From the NCBI GenBank assembly GCA_964629575.1, contig CAZVUM010000010.1:1-64000 (forward strand): a stretch of DNA of 64,000 nucleotides. The letters run 5' to 3'. Shown here in pieces: positions 6,616 through 15,130 of the stretch (the stretch's first letter is position 1; every line of letters begins with the position of its first letter). The DNA is from JAYPWI01 sp964629575 (GTDB taxonomy: Bacteria > Actinomycetota > Acidimicrobiia > Acidimicrobiales > Poriferisodalaceae). The position numbers and the translations under genes were made by a program. Under the pieces are notes generated by a model that was not told the origin of the DNA, ran no database searches, and saw only the letters and a program-made list of their open reading frames with translations.

Positions 6616-8922
6616 ATGTTCACCCGAATCGGTCATCTCACCGTGCGGCGACGCCGCCTCGTCTTGGTCCTCACCGGCGTGGGTCTCGTTCTCGCCGCGG
6701 TTTTGGGCACCGGCGTGTTCGCCCGGCTCCAGAACGGCGGCTTCAACGATCCCGGGTCGGAGTCGACGCGGGCGACCGATCTCCTCGAGGAGCACTTCGG
6801 CACCGGCGCACCCAACGCCCTGCTGGTGATCGAAGCCCACGACGGATCGGTCGACAGCGCGGAGTCCGCGGCCGCTGGACTCGAGATCACCGAGCTGGTC
6901 GCTGGCCTGACCGTCACGGACGACACCGTCTCGTACTGGTCCCTCGGGGCGCCGGCGCCGCTGCGATCGGACGACGCGACGAGCGCGCTGGTGCTGACCC
7001 GGTTCCCCGGGGACCCCGACGACTGGATCGATGCGCTCGAGGTCCTCACCGAGGCTGTCGAGGTCTACGAGGGGCCGGTGACCATCGAGATCGGCGGTCA
7101 GACCGAAGTGTTCCGCGCCATCGGTGAGACCATCGAGGGCGACTTGGCCCGCGCAGAGTCGATCGCTGTTCCGGTGACGCTCGTGCTCTTGATCATCGTT
7201 TTCGGGGGTCTCGTCGCAGCGTTGCTGCCCGTCGCCGTCGGCGGGACCGCGGTGTTCGGCGCGTTCCTGGTTCTGTACGTCGTCACATCGATGACCGACG
7301 TGTCGATCTTCTCCATCAACCTCGTCACTGCGATGGGCCTCGGCCTCGCGATCGACTACAGCTTGTTCGTGGTGTCACGGTTCCGGGAGGAGCTCGCCGC
7401 CGGCTACGACGTCGACACCGCGGTAGTGCGCACCGTGGAGACGGCGGGTCGGACGGTCGCGTTCTCCGCGATCACCGTGGCGATCTCCTTGTCGGCCCTT
7501 CTGATCTTCCCGCTGTTCTTCCTCCGATCGTTTGCCTATGCGGGCGTCGGTGTGGTGATCGTGGCGATGCTGACCTCGGTCGTCTCCCTGCCGGCCCTCC
7601 TGGCCGTGCTCGGCCACAGGGTCGATGCTGGACGGATCCTGCGGCGCCCGGCCCGCACGCGGACGGGCCTCGGGTTCTGGGGGCGTAGTGCCACCGCGGT
7701 GATGAAGCGCCCGGTCGTCGTGACAGTGGTTGTCGTGGGTGCGCTGGTCGCCGTCGGTCTGCCGTTCCTGCGGGTCCAGTTCGGTTCTCCGGATCACAGG
7801 GTGCTTCCCGAGAGCAGTGAGGTGCGCATTCTTCAAGAAGAGCTGCGGACGGAGTTCAGCAGCAACGAATCGGCAGCATTCCCCGTGGTGCTCGAAGGGC
7901 CCGTGACGCAGGACGAGATCGAGGCCTACGCGGTGGCGGTCTCGACGTTGGACGGAGTCGGCAGGGTCGACGCCGTCACCGGTCGCTACCTCAGCGGCGT
8001 GCAGGGCGCTCCGTCCGATCCGTTCCTGTCGAGGATGGCGACCGACGGCGCCGCGTGGATCAGCGTGGTGCCGACGGTCGAGCCCGTCTCACAAGATGGC
8101 GAGCGGCTCGTCGACGACATCAGGTCGCTGCAGTCGGCGCTTCCCGCCGGGGTCACCAGCCATGTGGGCGGAGTCAGCGCCGAGCTGGTCGATGCGAAGG
8201 CGTCCATCTTCGGCCTCGTCCCCGTCGCTGCGTTGCTCATCGCGATCAGCACGTTCGTGCTGCTGTTCCTCATGTTCGGGTCGGTGCTGGTTCCGCTGAA
8301 GGCGATCGTGCTCAACCTGTTGAGCCTCACAGCGACGTTCGGCGCCATGGTGTGGATCTTCCAGGACGGCAACGGCGCTGGGTTCCTCGACTTCACGGCG
8401 ACAGGCCTCACTGACACGACGACACCGATCCTGATGTTCTGCATCGCCTTCGGCCTCTCGATGGACTACGAGGTGTTCCTCCTCAGCCGGGTCAAAGAGG
8501 AGTACGACCGCACCGGTGACAACGATGCAGCCGTGGTCGCTGGTCTCGACAAGACCGGTCGGATCGTCACCGCAGCGGCTGTGTTGCTGTCGGTCACCTT
8601 CTTCGCCTTCGCCACGTCGGGCATCACGTTCATCAAGCTGTTCGGCCTCGGGCTCGGGATCGCTGTTCTCACCGACGCCTTCGTGGTGCGGGCGACGCTG
8701 GTTCCCGCGCTGATGAAGCTGGCCGGTTCTGCGAACTGGTGGGCACCGGGATGGATGCGCAGGATCTACGACCGCTTCGGGCTCGACGAGGGTCAGGCGA
8801 CCACCACCACACGCCGCATCAACGTGCCGGCCGAGCCGGCTGCAGACGTCGAGGTCCCCGACGACCTGAGCTCGCTCGGGTCACTCCAGGGCGACGAGTC
8901 CGACGACAATCTCACCATCTGA
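6616..8922 (+). CDS. MMPL/RND-family membrane transporter
   Basis: A 768-residue member of the MMPL branch of the RND superfamily: proton-driven export of lipids or hydrophobic compounds. A first helix (about residues 12-32) is followed by a periplasmic domain and two blocks of helices. Each block holds the proton-relay Asp-Tyr pair, in GLGLAIDYSLFVVSRFREEL (about 240-260) and GLSMDYEVFLLSRVKEEYD (about 615-635). The ATG at 6616 is chosen over 6571 because GGAG lies 9 nt upstream and homology begins there. It is followed after 10 bp by a carotenoid oxygenase gene and is probably controlled by the divergent TetR. Confidence 0.93.
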   Translation: MFTRIGHLTVRRRRLVLVLTGVGLVLAAVLGTGVFARLQNGGFNDPGSESTRATDLLEEHFGTGAPNALLVIEAHDGSVDSAESAAAGLEITELVAGLTVTDDTVSYWSLGAPAPLRSDDATSALVLTRFPGDPDDWIDALEVLTEAVEVYEGPVTIEIGGQTEVFRAIGETIEGDLARAESIAVPVTLVLLIIVFGGLVAALLPVAVGGTAVFGAFLVLYVVTSMTDVSIFSINLVTAMGLGLAIDYSLFVVSRFREELAAGYDVDTAVVRTVETAGRTVAFSAITVAISLSALLIFPLFFLRSFAYAGVGVVIVAMLTSVVSLPALLAVLGHRVDAGRILRRPARTRTGLGFWGRSATAVMKRPVVVTVVVVGALVAVGLPFLRVQFGSPDHRVLPESSEVRILQEELRTEFSSNESAAFPVVLEGPVTQDEIEAYAVAVSTLDGVGRVDAVTGRYLSGVQGAPSDPFLSRMATDGAAWISVVPTVEPVSQDGERLVDDIRSLQSALPAGVTSHVGGVSAELVDAKASIFGLVPVAALLIAISTFVLLFLMFGSVLVPLKAIVLNLLSLTATFGAMVWIFQDGNGAGFLDFTATGLTDTTTPILMFCIAFGLSMDYEVFLLSRVKEEYDRTGDNDAAVVAGLDKTGRIVTAAAVLLSVTFFAFATSGITFIKLFGLGLGIAVLTDAFVVRATLVPALMKLAGSANWWAPGWMRRIYDRFGLDEGQATTTTRRINVPAEPAADVEVPDDLSSLGSLQGDESDDNLTI

Positions 8923-8932
8923 GGAGACCGAG

Positions 8933-10291
8933 ATGAGCATCGACGTCAACCCGTATCTGAGCGGCAACTGCGCTCCGGTCGCGGAAGAAGTCACCCAGAC
9001 GGACCTCGCCGTCGAGGGCCGGATTCCCGAAGCGCTCGAGGGGCGCTGGCTGCGCAACGGACCCAACCCTCGCGGTGAGGTGGATCCGGCGACACACCAC
9101 TGGTTCCTCGGCGACGGGATGGTGCACGGCGTCCGCTTACGCGGTGGACGAGCCGAGTGGTACCGCAACCGCTGGGTGCGCACCGACGCCATGGCAGCCG
9201 AACTGGGAGAGGAACCACCCGGCGGACCAGCCTTCGGGGAACGAGACTTCGGCGCCAACACCAACGTCGGGGGATGGGCTGGTGCCACCTGGGCGATGGT
9301 CGAGGCGGGAGCGACACCTGTGGAGCTCAGCTATGAGTTGGACACTGTCGGGCGCAACGACTTCTTCGGCACCCTCCCCGGGGCGTTCTCGGCGCACCCC
9401 AAGTTCGATCCTCACGCTCGCGAACTCCACGCGATGTGTTACGCCTGGCCGGACTGGCTGGAGGAGATGAAGATCCAATACGTCGTGGTCGGCGACGACG
9501 GTCGCGTGTCGAAGACCGTCGACATCGCCGTCCCCGGCATGGTGATGGTGCACGACATGTCCCTCACCGATCAGTACGCACTGGTGTACGACCTGCCGGT
9601 CACCGTCGACATCGAGCTGGCCATGCAGGAGCGCTTCCCCTTCAGGTGGAATCCGGACTATGAGCCTCGTGTCGGGCTTCTCCCGCGCGACGGCGGGGCG
9701 GGCGACATCGTGTGGTGCGAGGCGCCACAGAGCTACGTGTTCCACCCGCTCAACGCGTATGACACCGACGACGGCCGGGTCGTGGTCGACCTGTGCCGCT
9801 ACGAATCGATGTTCGTCGACGACCTCCGCGGGCCCTTCGGCGATTCGCTCCCGACGCTCGATCGCTGGGAGATCGACCCCGTCGCGGCGAAGGTGATCGA
9901 GACCCGGATCGACGACCGGCCACAGGAGTTCCCGCGCCACAACAACGCCGTGGGCGGCCGCAAGCATCGCTACGGGTACACGTCGAGCGTCGACATGAGC
10001 ACCCCAGGCCAGATCCACGGTCCGATCAACAAGATCGACTTCGACACGGGCGCCGTGACCAGCCACGACTTCGGTCCGGGCATCGGAGGGGCGGAGCCGA
10101 TCTTCGTCGCGGATCCCGAAGCTAGGGCCGAGGACGACGGCTGGCTGTTGACGGTCACCTACGACCCGGCTCACGACTCGAGCGCTCTACAGATCCTCGA
10201 TGCCCGCGACGTTTCCGCTCCGGCGGTTGCCTCCATCGGACTCCCACAACGAGTGCCCTTCGGCTTTCACGGCAACTGGGTGGCCGACTGA
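8933..10291 (+). CDS. Carotenoid oxygenase (CCD/RPE65 family)
   Basis: A 452-residue non-haem iron enzyme of the carotenoid/lignostilbene dioxygenase family. It would cleave a double bond in carotenoid, apocarotenoid or stilbene-type substrates. The family frame is clear: RWLRNGPNPRGEV, HHWFLGDGMVHG, then the iron-ligand His segments SAHPKFDP, VHDMSLTDQY, YVFHPLNAY and the C-terminal GFHGNWV. Length and His spacing are normal, so it should be active. GAGGAG lies just upstream of the ATG. Co-transcription with the MMPL exporter (10-bp spacing) suggests the product or substrate is moved by that pump. Confidence 0.93.
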   Translation: MSIDVNPYLSGNCAPVAEEVTQTDLAVEGRIPEALEGRWLRNGPNPRGEVDPATHHWFLGDGMVHGVRLRGGRAEWYRNRWVRTDAMAAELGEEPPGGPAFGERDFGANTNVGGWAGATWAMVEAGATPVELSYELDTVGRNDFFGTLPGAFSAHPKFDPHARELHAMCYAWPDWLEEMKIQYVVVGDDGRVSKTVDIAVPGMVMVHDMSLTDQYALVYDLPVTVDIELAMQERFPFRWNPDYEPRVGLLPRDGGAGDIVWCEAPQSYVFHPLNAYDTDDGRVVVDLCRYESMFVDDLRGPFGDSLPTLDRWEIDPVAAKVIETRIDDRPQEFPRHNNAVGGRKHRYGYTSSVDMSTPGQIHGPINKIDFDTGAVTSHDFGPGIGGAEPIFVADPEARAEDDGWLLTVTYDPAHDSSALQILDARDVSAPAVASIGLPQRVPFGFHGNWVAD

Positions 10292-10313
10292 GCTCGGCCC
10301 CAAGGGCCTCAGG

Positions 10314-11306
10314 TCAGTGCAGGCTCTGAAGGAATGCGACCAGCGCGGTGTTGACCTCGTCAGGGTGTTCCTGCTGCAGCCAGTGACCGGCGCCTTCGAT
10401 CATCTCCAGGTGGCGGAGGTCGGGAATCGACGTGCGAAGCAACTCGATCGCCTCTGGGGTGTTGCCTGCGATGAGGTCGGTGGTCCCGCCCATGTAGAAC
10501 GCTGGAATCCGCACCGTCGAGCCCACCCACGGAGCGAGACACGCTGGGAGGTTCTTGATGTTGCGGTACCAGTTGAAGCCACCGCGGAAACCCGTCCGTG
10601 AGATCTCTGCGACGTAGAAGGCCAGATCCTCCTCGGTGAGCCAGGCTGGAAGCTCGTCGGGGACGACCAGCTGCTGCGACATCGTCTCGCCGGCGGGAAA
10701 GAAGCCATCCCAGCCCTCCTCCCGGTGACCATCGCGGATGACATCACCGCTGATGCTGTACAGGATCCCGCGCATCGACCGTTCGATGTCTGCCTCGAGA
10801 TCCGCCTCGGCCTTGCCGGGTTCCTGGAAGAACAGCCGGTAGTAGTCACGCTCGGGCCCGGCGGCCTGGGCCATCAGCATGTTCATGTCGACGCCCTCGG
10901 GAAGGGCTCCGATCGGCGGGATGAAGGGCACGGACAACGCCGCCACACCGGCGAAGAGATCGGGTCGCATCAGCGCCGAGTACCACGCGACTGGCGCGCC
11001 CCAGTCGTGTCCGACGACCACGGCCGACTCGGCGCCGATCGCATTCACCACGCCGATCACGTCGCCCACCAGGTGATTGATGGTGTACGCCCCGATGTCT
11101 TGCGGAGCCGAGGTCCCGCCGTAGCCGCGCATCGACATGGCGACGGCCTGGTAGCCGGCGTCGGCCACTGCCGGGATCTGATGGCGCCACGAGTACCAGC
11201 TCTCCGGCCACCCGTGGCAGAACACGACCAGGGGTCCCTCGCCCCTGCTGACGAAGTGGATCTCGATCCCGTTGGCCTCGATGGTGTGGTGTTCGACGTC
11301 GATCAC
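10314..11306 (-). CDS. Alpha/beta hydrolase, epoxide-hydrolase type
   Basis: A 330-residue alpha/beta hydrolase closest in motif layout to soluble epoxide hydrolases. The oxyanion motif HGWPESWYSW is at 31-40, the nucleophile elbow VVGHDWGAP has Asp101, a cap domain follows, and the C-terminal GAGHWLQQEHPDEV supplies the catalytic His. An Asp nucleophile in GHDWG favours epoxide hydrolase or dehalogenase chemistry over esterase. It converges on the carotenoid oxygenase (22 bp apart). An enzyme that opens epoxides next to an alkene-cleaving oxygenase is suggestive but not proof of a shared pathway. Confidence 0.9.
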   Translation of the reverse strand: MIDVEHHTIEANGIEIHFVSRGEGPLVVFCHGWPESWYSWRHQIPAVADAGYQAVAMSMRGYGGTSAPQDIGAYTINHLVGDVIGVVNAIGAESAVVVGHDWGAPVAWYSALMRPDLFAGVAALSVPFIPPIGALPEGVDMNMLMAQAAGPERDYYRLFFQEPGKAEADLEADIERSMRGILYSISGDVIRDGHREEGWDGFFPAGETMSQQLVVPDELPAWLTEEDLAFYVAEISRTGFRGGFNWYRNIKNLPACLAPWVGSTVRIPAFYMGGTTDLIAGNTPEAIELLRTSIPDLRHLEMIEGAGHWLQQEHPDEVNTALVAFLQSLH

Positions 11307-11319
11307 GACGCCGAGCTTG

Positions 11320-11819
11320 TCACAGCCGGTAGATCCGTTCGGCCGTACCGAAGAACATCGCGTCGCGCTCGCTTGGGGAGTGGTCGGCGACGATCTTCTT
11401 CAACCCGTTCCAGAGCGTGCGGTACGACAGCGAGAAGCGATCGACCGGGAAGTTGCTCTCGAGCATGCATCGCTCCGGACCGAACACTTCGATCGCTCGC
11501 TCGTACCAGCGCCGCTGCGCCTGCGCGAACTCATCGGTCAGCTGCGGCGCTCTCTCTTGCCGCGGCGGCGACGAACTCCGTTTCACCGACGCACCGGAGA
11601 TGCTCGGGTCCGTCCTGGCGGTAGGCAGCGTGGCATTCGGCGAAGACCGTCTGCTCAAACTCGATGCCCGTCGCCCGTGTCGGCGTGAAGCGCAGACAAC
11701 ACGTACGGCAGTGAGCCACCCGGCGGCCACAGGAGGTGGTGTGGGTCGACGATGCGCTGATCGGGATCGACGACGTCCTCGACGACCTGATCGAGCCATT
11801 CCTGCGAGCCGGGTTGCAT
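11320..11819 (-). pseudogene. Decayed amidohydrolase-2 family gene
   Basis: Remains of a TIM-barrel metal hydrolase, about 500 bp instead of the usual 850-950. The N-terminus (MQPGSQEWLDQVVEDVV, then the metal-site region) is in one frame. The next block (EQTVFAECHAAYRQDGPEHL) is in a second frame, showing a frameshift near 11690. The C-terminus (FGPERCMLESNFPVD to the end) follows a junction near 11550-11560, where about 130 or more residues are missing. The usual HxH metal motif (DPHHHLWP) reads DPHHLLWP, losing a ligand. Three independent lesions argue against sequencing error. The gene lies between an epoxide-hydrolase-like gene and the divergent SDR. Confidence 0.85.
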
Positions 11820-11862
11820 GGGCAGAGGGTAGGTTCCGCGACGGCGGCGAAGGGACGCGAAC

Positions 11863-12804
11863 ATGGACGAGCTCCGATTCGATGATCGGGTTGCACTTGT
11901 GACAGGTGCCGGCGGCGGCTTGGGGCGCGAGCACGCGCTGCTCTTGGCGTCGCGGGGTGCCACCGTTGTGGTCAACGACCTCGGCTCCCCGACGATGGGC
12001 GGGCAGGATCACGACCCTGGCCCAGCTCAGGCGGTCGTGGACGAGATCACCGCGGCAGGTGGATCCGCAGTGGCAGACAGCAACAGCGTGGCCAGCCGCG
12101 ACGGGGCAGAGGCGATGGTGGCCGGCGCGCTCGACGAGTTCGGGCGACTCGACATCTTGATCAACAATGCGGGCATCATCCGCAACCGGACGTTCCTCAA
12201 CATCGGCGAGTACGAGTTCGAGCCCGTTCTCGACGTCCACATCAAGGGGGCCTTCTACGTCACTCGGCCGGCGTACGAGCACATGAAGTCGGTCGGCTAT
12301 GGGCGCATCGTGAACACGAGCTCGGCGTCGGGTCTGTTCGGGAGTTTCGGCCAGAGCGCGTACGCCGCTGCCAAAGCGGCGATCTACGGCTTCACCCGAA
12401 CGCTCGCGCTCGAGGGGAAGAAGTACGGGATCAGCGTCAACGCCATCGCCCCCGGCGCGCTCACCAGGATGACCGGCGACGTGTTGGGCGACGGCAGTCC
12501 CGCGGCGGAGGATCTCGGGATGGACGGTCAGGATCTCGTCGCCCAGATGGGGCCCCACCAGGTGGCGCCGGCTGTGGTGTACCTGTGCCACGAATCCTGT
12601 GAACTCACGGGCGAGGTGCTGTCCGCTGCCGGGGGCAGGGTCGGCCGGATCTTCATGGGCGCAACGCGGGGGATCTACGCCGACGACCTCACCCTCGAAG
12701 ACATCGCGACACGTATCGACGAGATCCGTTCAGAAGAGGGATACGCCGTCCCCGCCGACGTCAACGAGGAGATGGAGGGGCTGCTCATGCAGCATCTGCG
12801 GTGA
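11863..12804 (+). CDS. Short-chain dehydrogenase/reductase, MFE-type
   Basis: A 313-residue classical SDR. The NAD(P) motif TGAGGGLG is at 14-21, NNAG near residue 103, catalytic Ser in NTSSASG near 153, and YAAAK with Tyr167/Lys171. The sequence ERDG-like opening and VVNDLG strand resemble the 3-hydroxyacyl-CoA dehydrogenase unit of peroxisomal-type multifunctional enzymes. Oxidation of a 3-hydroxyacyl-CoA or hydroxysteroid is therefore likely. A C-terminal extension (about residues 265-313) goes beyond the usual SDR core. It is divergent from the pseudogene, with only 43 bp between them. Confidence 0.9.
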   Translation: MDELRFDDRVALVTGAGGGLGREHALLLASRGATVVVNDLGSPTMGGQDHDPGPAQAVVDEITAAGGSAVADSNSVASRDGAEAMVAGALDEFGRLDILINNAGIIRNRTFLNIGEYEFEPVLDVHIKGAFYVTRPAYEHMKSVGYGRIVNTSSASGLFGSFGQSAYAAAKAAIYGFTRTLALEGKKYGISVNAIAPGALTRMTGDVLGDGSPAAEDLGMDGQDLVAQMGPHQVAPAVVYLCHESCELTGEVLSAAGGRVGRIFMGATRGIYADDLTLEDIATRIDEIRSEEGYAVPADVNEEMEGLLMQHLR

Positions 12805-12828
12805 GCGGGGCCCTAGCGTCCGCGGCGG

Positions 12829-12928
12829 GCGGGTGGGTGCTGGCGGCCACTCGCTCGCTACTGAGCCTTGCTCGCTGCGCTCGCTCGTCTCACAAGGCTC
12901 GCTCGCTGGGCCGCCCGCCCCCACCCGC
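12829..12928. repeat. 100-bp imperfect inverted repeat abutting a gap
   Basis: Outer arms GCGGGTGGGTGCTGGCGGCC (12829-12848) and GGCCGCCCGCCCCCACCCGC (12909-12928) pair with two mismatches. An inner GAGCCTTG...CAAGGCTC pair and CTCGCT-type short repeats fill the middle. It lies between the convergent SDR and LLM genes and ends 8 bp before an assembly gap, as expected for a multi-copy or strongly folded element. Confidence 0.8.
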
Positions 12929-12936
12929 TCGGGGCT

Positions 12937-13036
12937 NNNNNNNNNNNNNNNNNNNNNNNNNNNNNNNNNNNNNNNNNNNNNNNNNNNNNNNNNNNNNNNN
13001 NNNNNNNNNNNNNNNNNNNNNNNNNNNNNNNNNNNN
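12937..13036. other. Assembly gap (100 N)
   Basis: Exactly 100 N, a conventional scaffold spacer of unknown true length. It removes the 3' end of the LLM oxidoreductase gene. Confidence 0.99.
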
Positions 13037-13885
13037 GAGTGCGGCGAGCGCGCTTTCGTACTCGGCGCGTTCGAGGCCGTGGGGGTAGAGGCAGACCAGG
13101 TCGATGCCTGCTTCGGCGTAGGCGGCGAGGCGTTCCCTGGCTGCGCCGACATCGGCCGCATCGAAGCACGTGCCTGCGATGATCTCCTCCGGCGTGGTGA
13201 GGCCTTGCCGGACGAAGTGGTGGTGGTAGTTGGCCATCGCGTCGTAGTTGACGGCGTCGGTGTGGAGCGCTTCGTACGGCGACAGCCGGACGTACAGGAC
13301 GGTCAGCGGGGTGCGGCCCGTTCCGCTGCCGGCTTCACGGGCGACCTGCACCGTCTCGGCGGCGTGTTGCGGCGTGAGCCAGTTGAGCACGACCCCGTCC
13401 GACTTCGCGGCTCCGAGCTCCACCATCTTGGGCCCGAGGGCGCCGACCACGACCGGAAAGCCCTTCCCGAATTCCACTCCGAACCGCGACTGGCCCATCA
13501 GCTCGTCGAGGGCGACGTCCATCCAGCGCAGCGGCGACGTGGGGAATGGGACACCCAGACGGGAGGCGGCCTCCCGGTGTGACACACCCACCCCGAGGGT
13601 GAAGCGGCCCTCGGACTGCTCGTTGAGCGACGCGGCGCTCAGGGCGAGGTGGGGGAGCGACCTGAAGGGTGCGGCCGCCACTCCGACCGCCCCGGTGATC
13701 GTCGTGGTGGCGGCGAACATGGCGGCCAGGCTGATGTAGGGGCTTCGCCCGCCCAGGCCGCCGCCGGCTGTGCGGTTGCCGCTCTCGGGCAGGTAGACCG
13801 CGCGGTAGCCGTGATCTTCGGCGAACTGCCCGAGCCGCACGACGTCGGCCACGGGAAGATCGCGCATGCACACTCCGAGTTCCAT
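13037..13885 (-). CDS. LLM-class oxidoreductase, 3' end lost in gap
   Basis: Luciferase-like TIM-barrel oxidoreductase, 283 codons visible, C-terminus in the assembly gap. Family features include an N-terminal cofactor-contact strand (MELGVCMRDLP), YLPESGNRTAGG, and the glycine-rich segment RFTLGVGVSHREAASRLG. GALGPKMVELGA and the late AYAEAGIDLVCLYPHG strand also fit. In actinobacteria most such proteins use F420, but FMN cannot be excluded. It lies 4 bp downstream of exonuclease III on the same strand and probably shares its transcript. Confidence 0.85.
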
Positions 13886-13889
13886 GGCG

Positions 13890-14502
13890 TCACTCTGCCA
13901 GATCGAACTCGACGGTCACCGGTGCGTGGTCGCTCGGGGTGTCGCCGCCACGCTCGTCGGTGTCGATCACGACGTCGGTGACCGCGTCGGCGATCGTGGG
14001 GCTGCACAACACGAGATCGATCCGCAGCCCCCGATTGGAGGCGAACATCTGAGGTCGGTAGTTCCACCACGTGTAGATCTCCGGGCCCGGGTGGACTTCC
14101 CGGGTCACGTCGCGGAGCCCCGCCCGGACGAGTGCCCCGACGCTGGCGCGTTCCTCCAGCGACGTATGGGTGCGCCCACGAAATCGCGATGGGTCGTAGA
14201 CGTCGAGGTCGGTGGGGGCCACGTTGAAGTCGCCGGCGAGCACTGTCGGCAGGTCACTTCCGGTCAACCCCAGCAGCCTTTCGAGGAAGATCAGCTTGTA
14301 CAGGTACTGAGCGTCGTCGAGCTCCCGNNNNNNNNNNNNNNNNNNNNNNNNNNNNNNNNNNNNNNNNNNNNNNNNNNNNNNNNNNNNNNNNNNNNNNNNN
14401 NNNNNNNNNNNNNNNNNNNNNNNNNNNGTGCCGATCCATCCATGCCTCGACGCGGCTCGCCCTGGCGCGGATCGAATTCACATTCCACGTTGTCACTCGC
14501 AC
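13890..14502 (-). CDS. xth: Exodeoxyribonuclease III, interrupted by gap
   Basis: AP endonuclease/3'-5' exonuclease of base-excision repair. The N-terminus MRVTTWNVNSIRARASRVE and the C-terminal half are visible. The C-terminal half has the active-site segment AGDFNVAPTDLDVYDP, TWWNYRP, NRGLRIDL and the terminal SDHAPVTVEFD with the catalytic Asp-His. The middle is lost in the 100-N gap, so the coordinates do not keep one frame. The start is GTG at 14502; a second GTG two codons in is possible. Divergent from the CinA-like gene. Confidence 0.9.
14328..14427. other. Assembly gap (100 N) inside xth
   Basis: Exactly 100 N. It removes the central part of the exonuclease III gene, whose two ends lie in the order expected for one gene. 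Confidence 0.99.
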
Positions 14503-14563
14503 CGGACGATCGTGCCTCAGATCGCCAAGAGAGGCGCGACCGGCCGCTGGTACCGTTCGGCTC

Positions 14564-15082
14564 GTGGTCGATCCTCACTCGCGTGCTGTCGCCGCCATCG
14601 AGGCGTTGCACGCGTCGGACCACGGCATCGTTCTAGCGGTGACGGGCGGTGGAGCCTCTGCGATCACGGATCTGCTGTCTGTCCCTGGCGCGTCCCGCAC
14701 CGTTCTCGAGATCTCCGTTCCCTACGCCGAAGCGTCCCTCGCCGACCTTCTCGGGGAACCACCTGGGCAGGCCGTCTCGGTCGACACAGCCCGCGCGATG
14801 GCGTCGGCGTGCCTCCGGCGAGCCGTGTCCCTTGCTCAACGGGAGCAGTTCGACGGCCCGTTGGCCGGCGTGGCCTGCACCGCGGCGATCGTGAGCGATC
14901 GGCCCAAGCGCGGCGAGCATCGAGCTCATGTCGCAGTCGCGACCGCTCCCGGTGTGGCGACGTACTCGATCACCCTCGACAAGGGAGCGCGCGACAGGAC
15001 GGGTGAGGATCGCGTGGTCGCTGCCGCGATCCTCCGCGCGGTGGCCAGCTGGGCGGGGATCGCCGCGCCGCTTCCGGTGTGA
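14564..15082 (+). CDS. CinA C-terminal-domain-like protein
   Basis: A 172-residue protein resembling the nicotinamide-nucleotide amidohydrolase (CinA/PncC C-terminal) fold. It has VLAVTGGGASAITDLLSVPG near the N-terminus, the VDTARAMASAC helix, GVACTAAIVSDRPKRGEHRA and a final helix. True PncC proteins have a SCTGG-type catalytic Ser/Thr region. Here the matching segment reads AVTGGGAS, so deamidase activity is uncertain. This variant resembles the CinA-like domains fused to nucleotidyltransferases in some eukaryotes. GTG start. The function may be pyridine-nucleotide salvage, held weakly. Confidence 0.6.
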   Translation: MVDPHSRAVAAIEALHASDHGIVLAVTGGGASAITDLLSVPGASRTVLEISVPYAEASLADLLGEPPGQAVSVDTARAMASACLRRAVSLAQREQFDGPLAGVACTAAIVSDRPKRGEHRAHVAVATAPGVATYSITLDKGARDRTGEDRVVAAAILRAVASWAGIAAPLPV

Positions 15083-15103
15083 ACTGTCGACGGCTTCCGT
15101 ACT

Positions 15104-15115
15104 GAACGACCGTTC
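15104..15115. promoter_or_regulatory. Palindromic operator-like site GAACG-N2-CGTTC
   Basis: A perfect 12-bp inverted repeat GAACGACCGTTC lies 16 bp before the phosphotransferase start, inside GTACTGAACGACCGTTCGAC. It resembles TetR-family operators of fatty-acid or sterol catabolic genes in actinobacteria. Related half sites occur at 20487, 20523 and 63989. Confidence 0.5.
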
Positions 15116-15130
15116 GACTAGAACCGCGTC

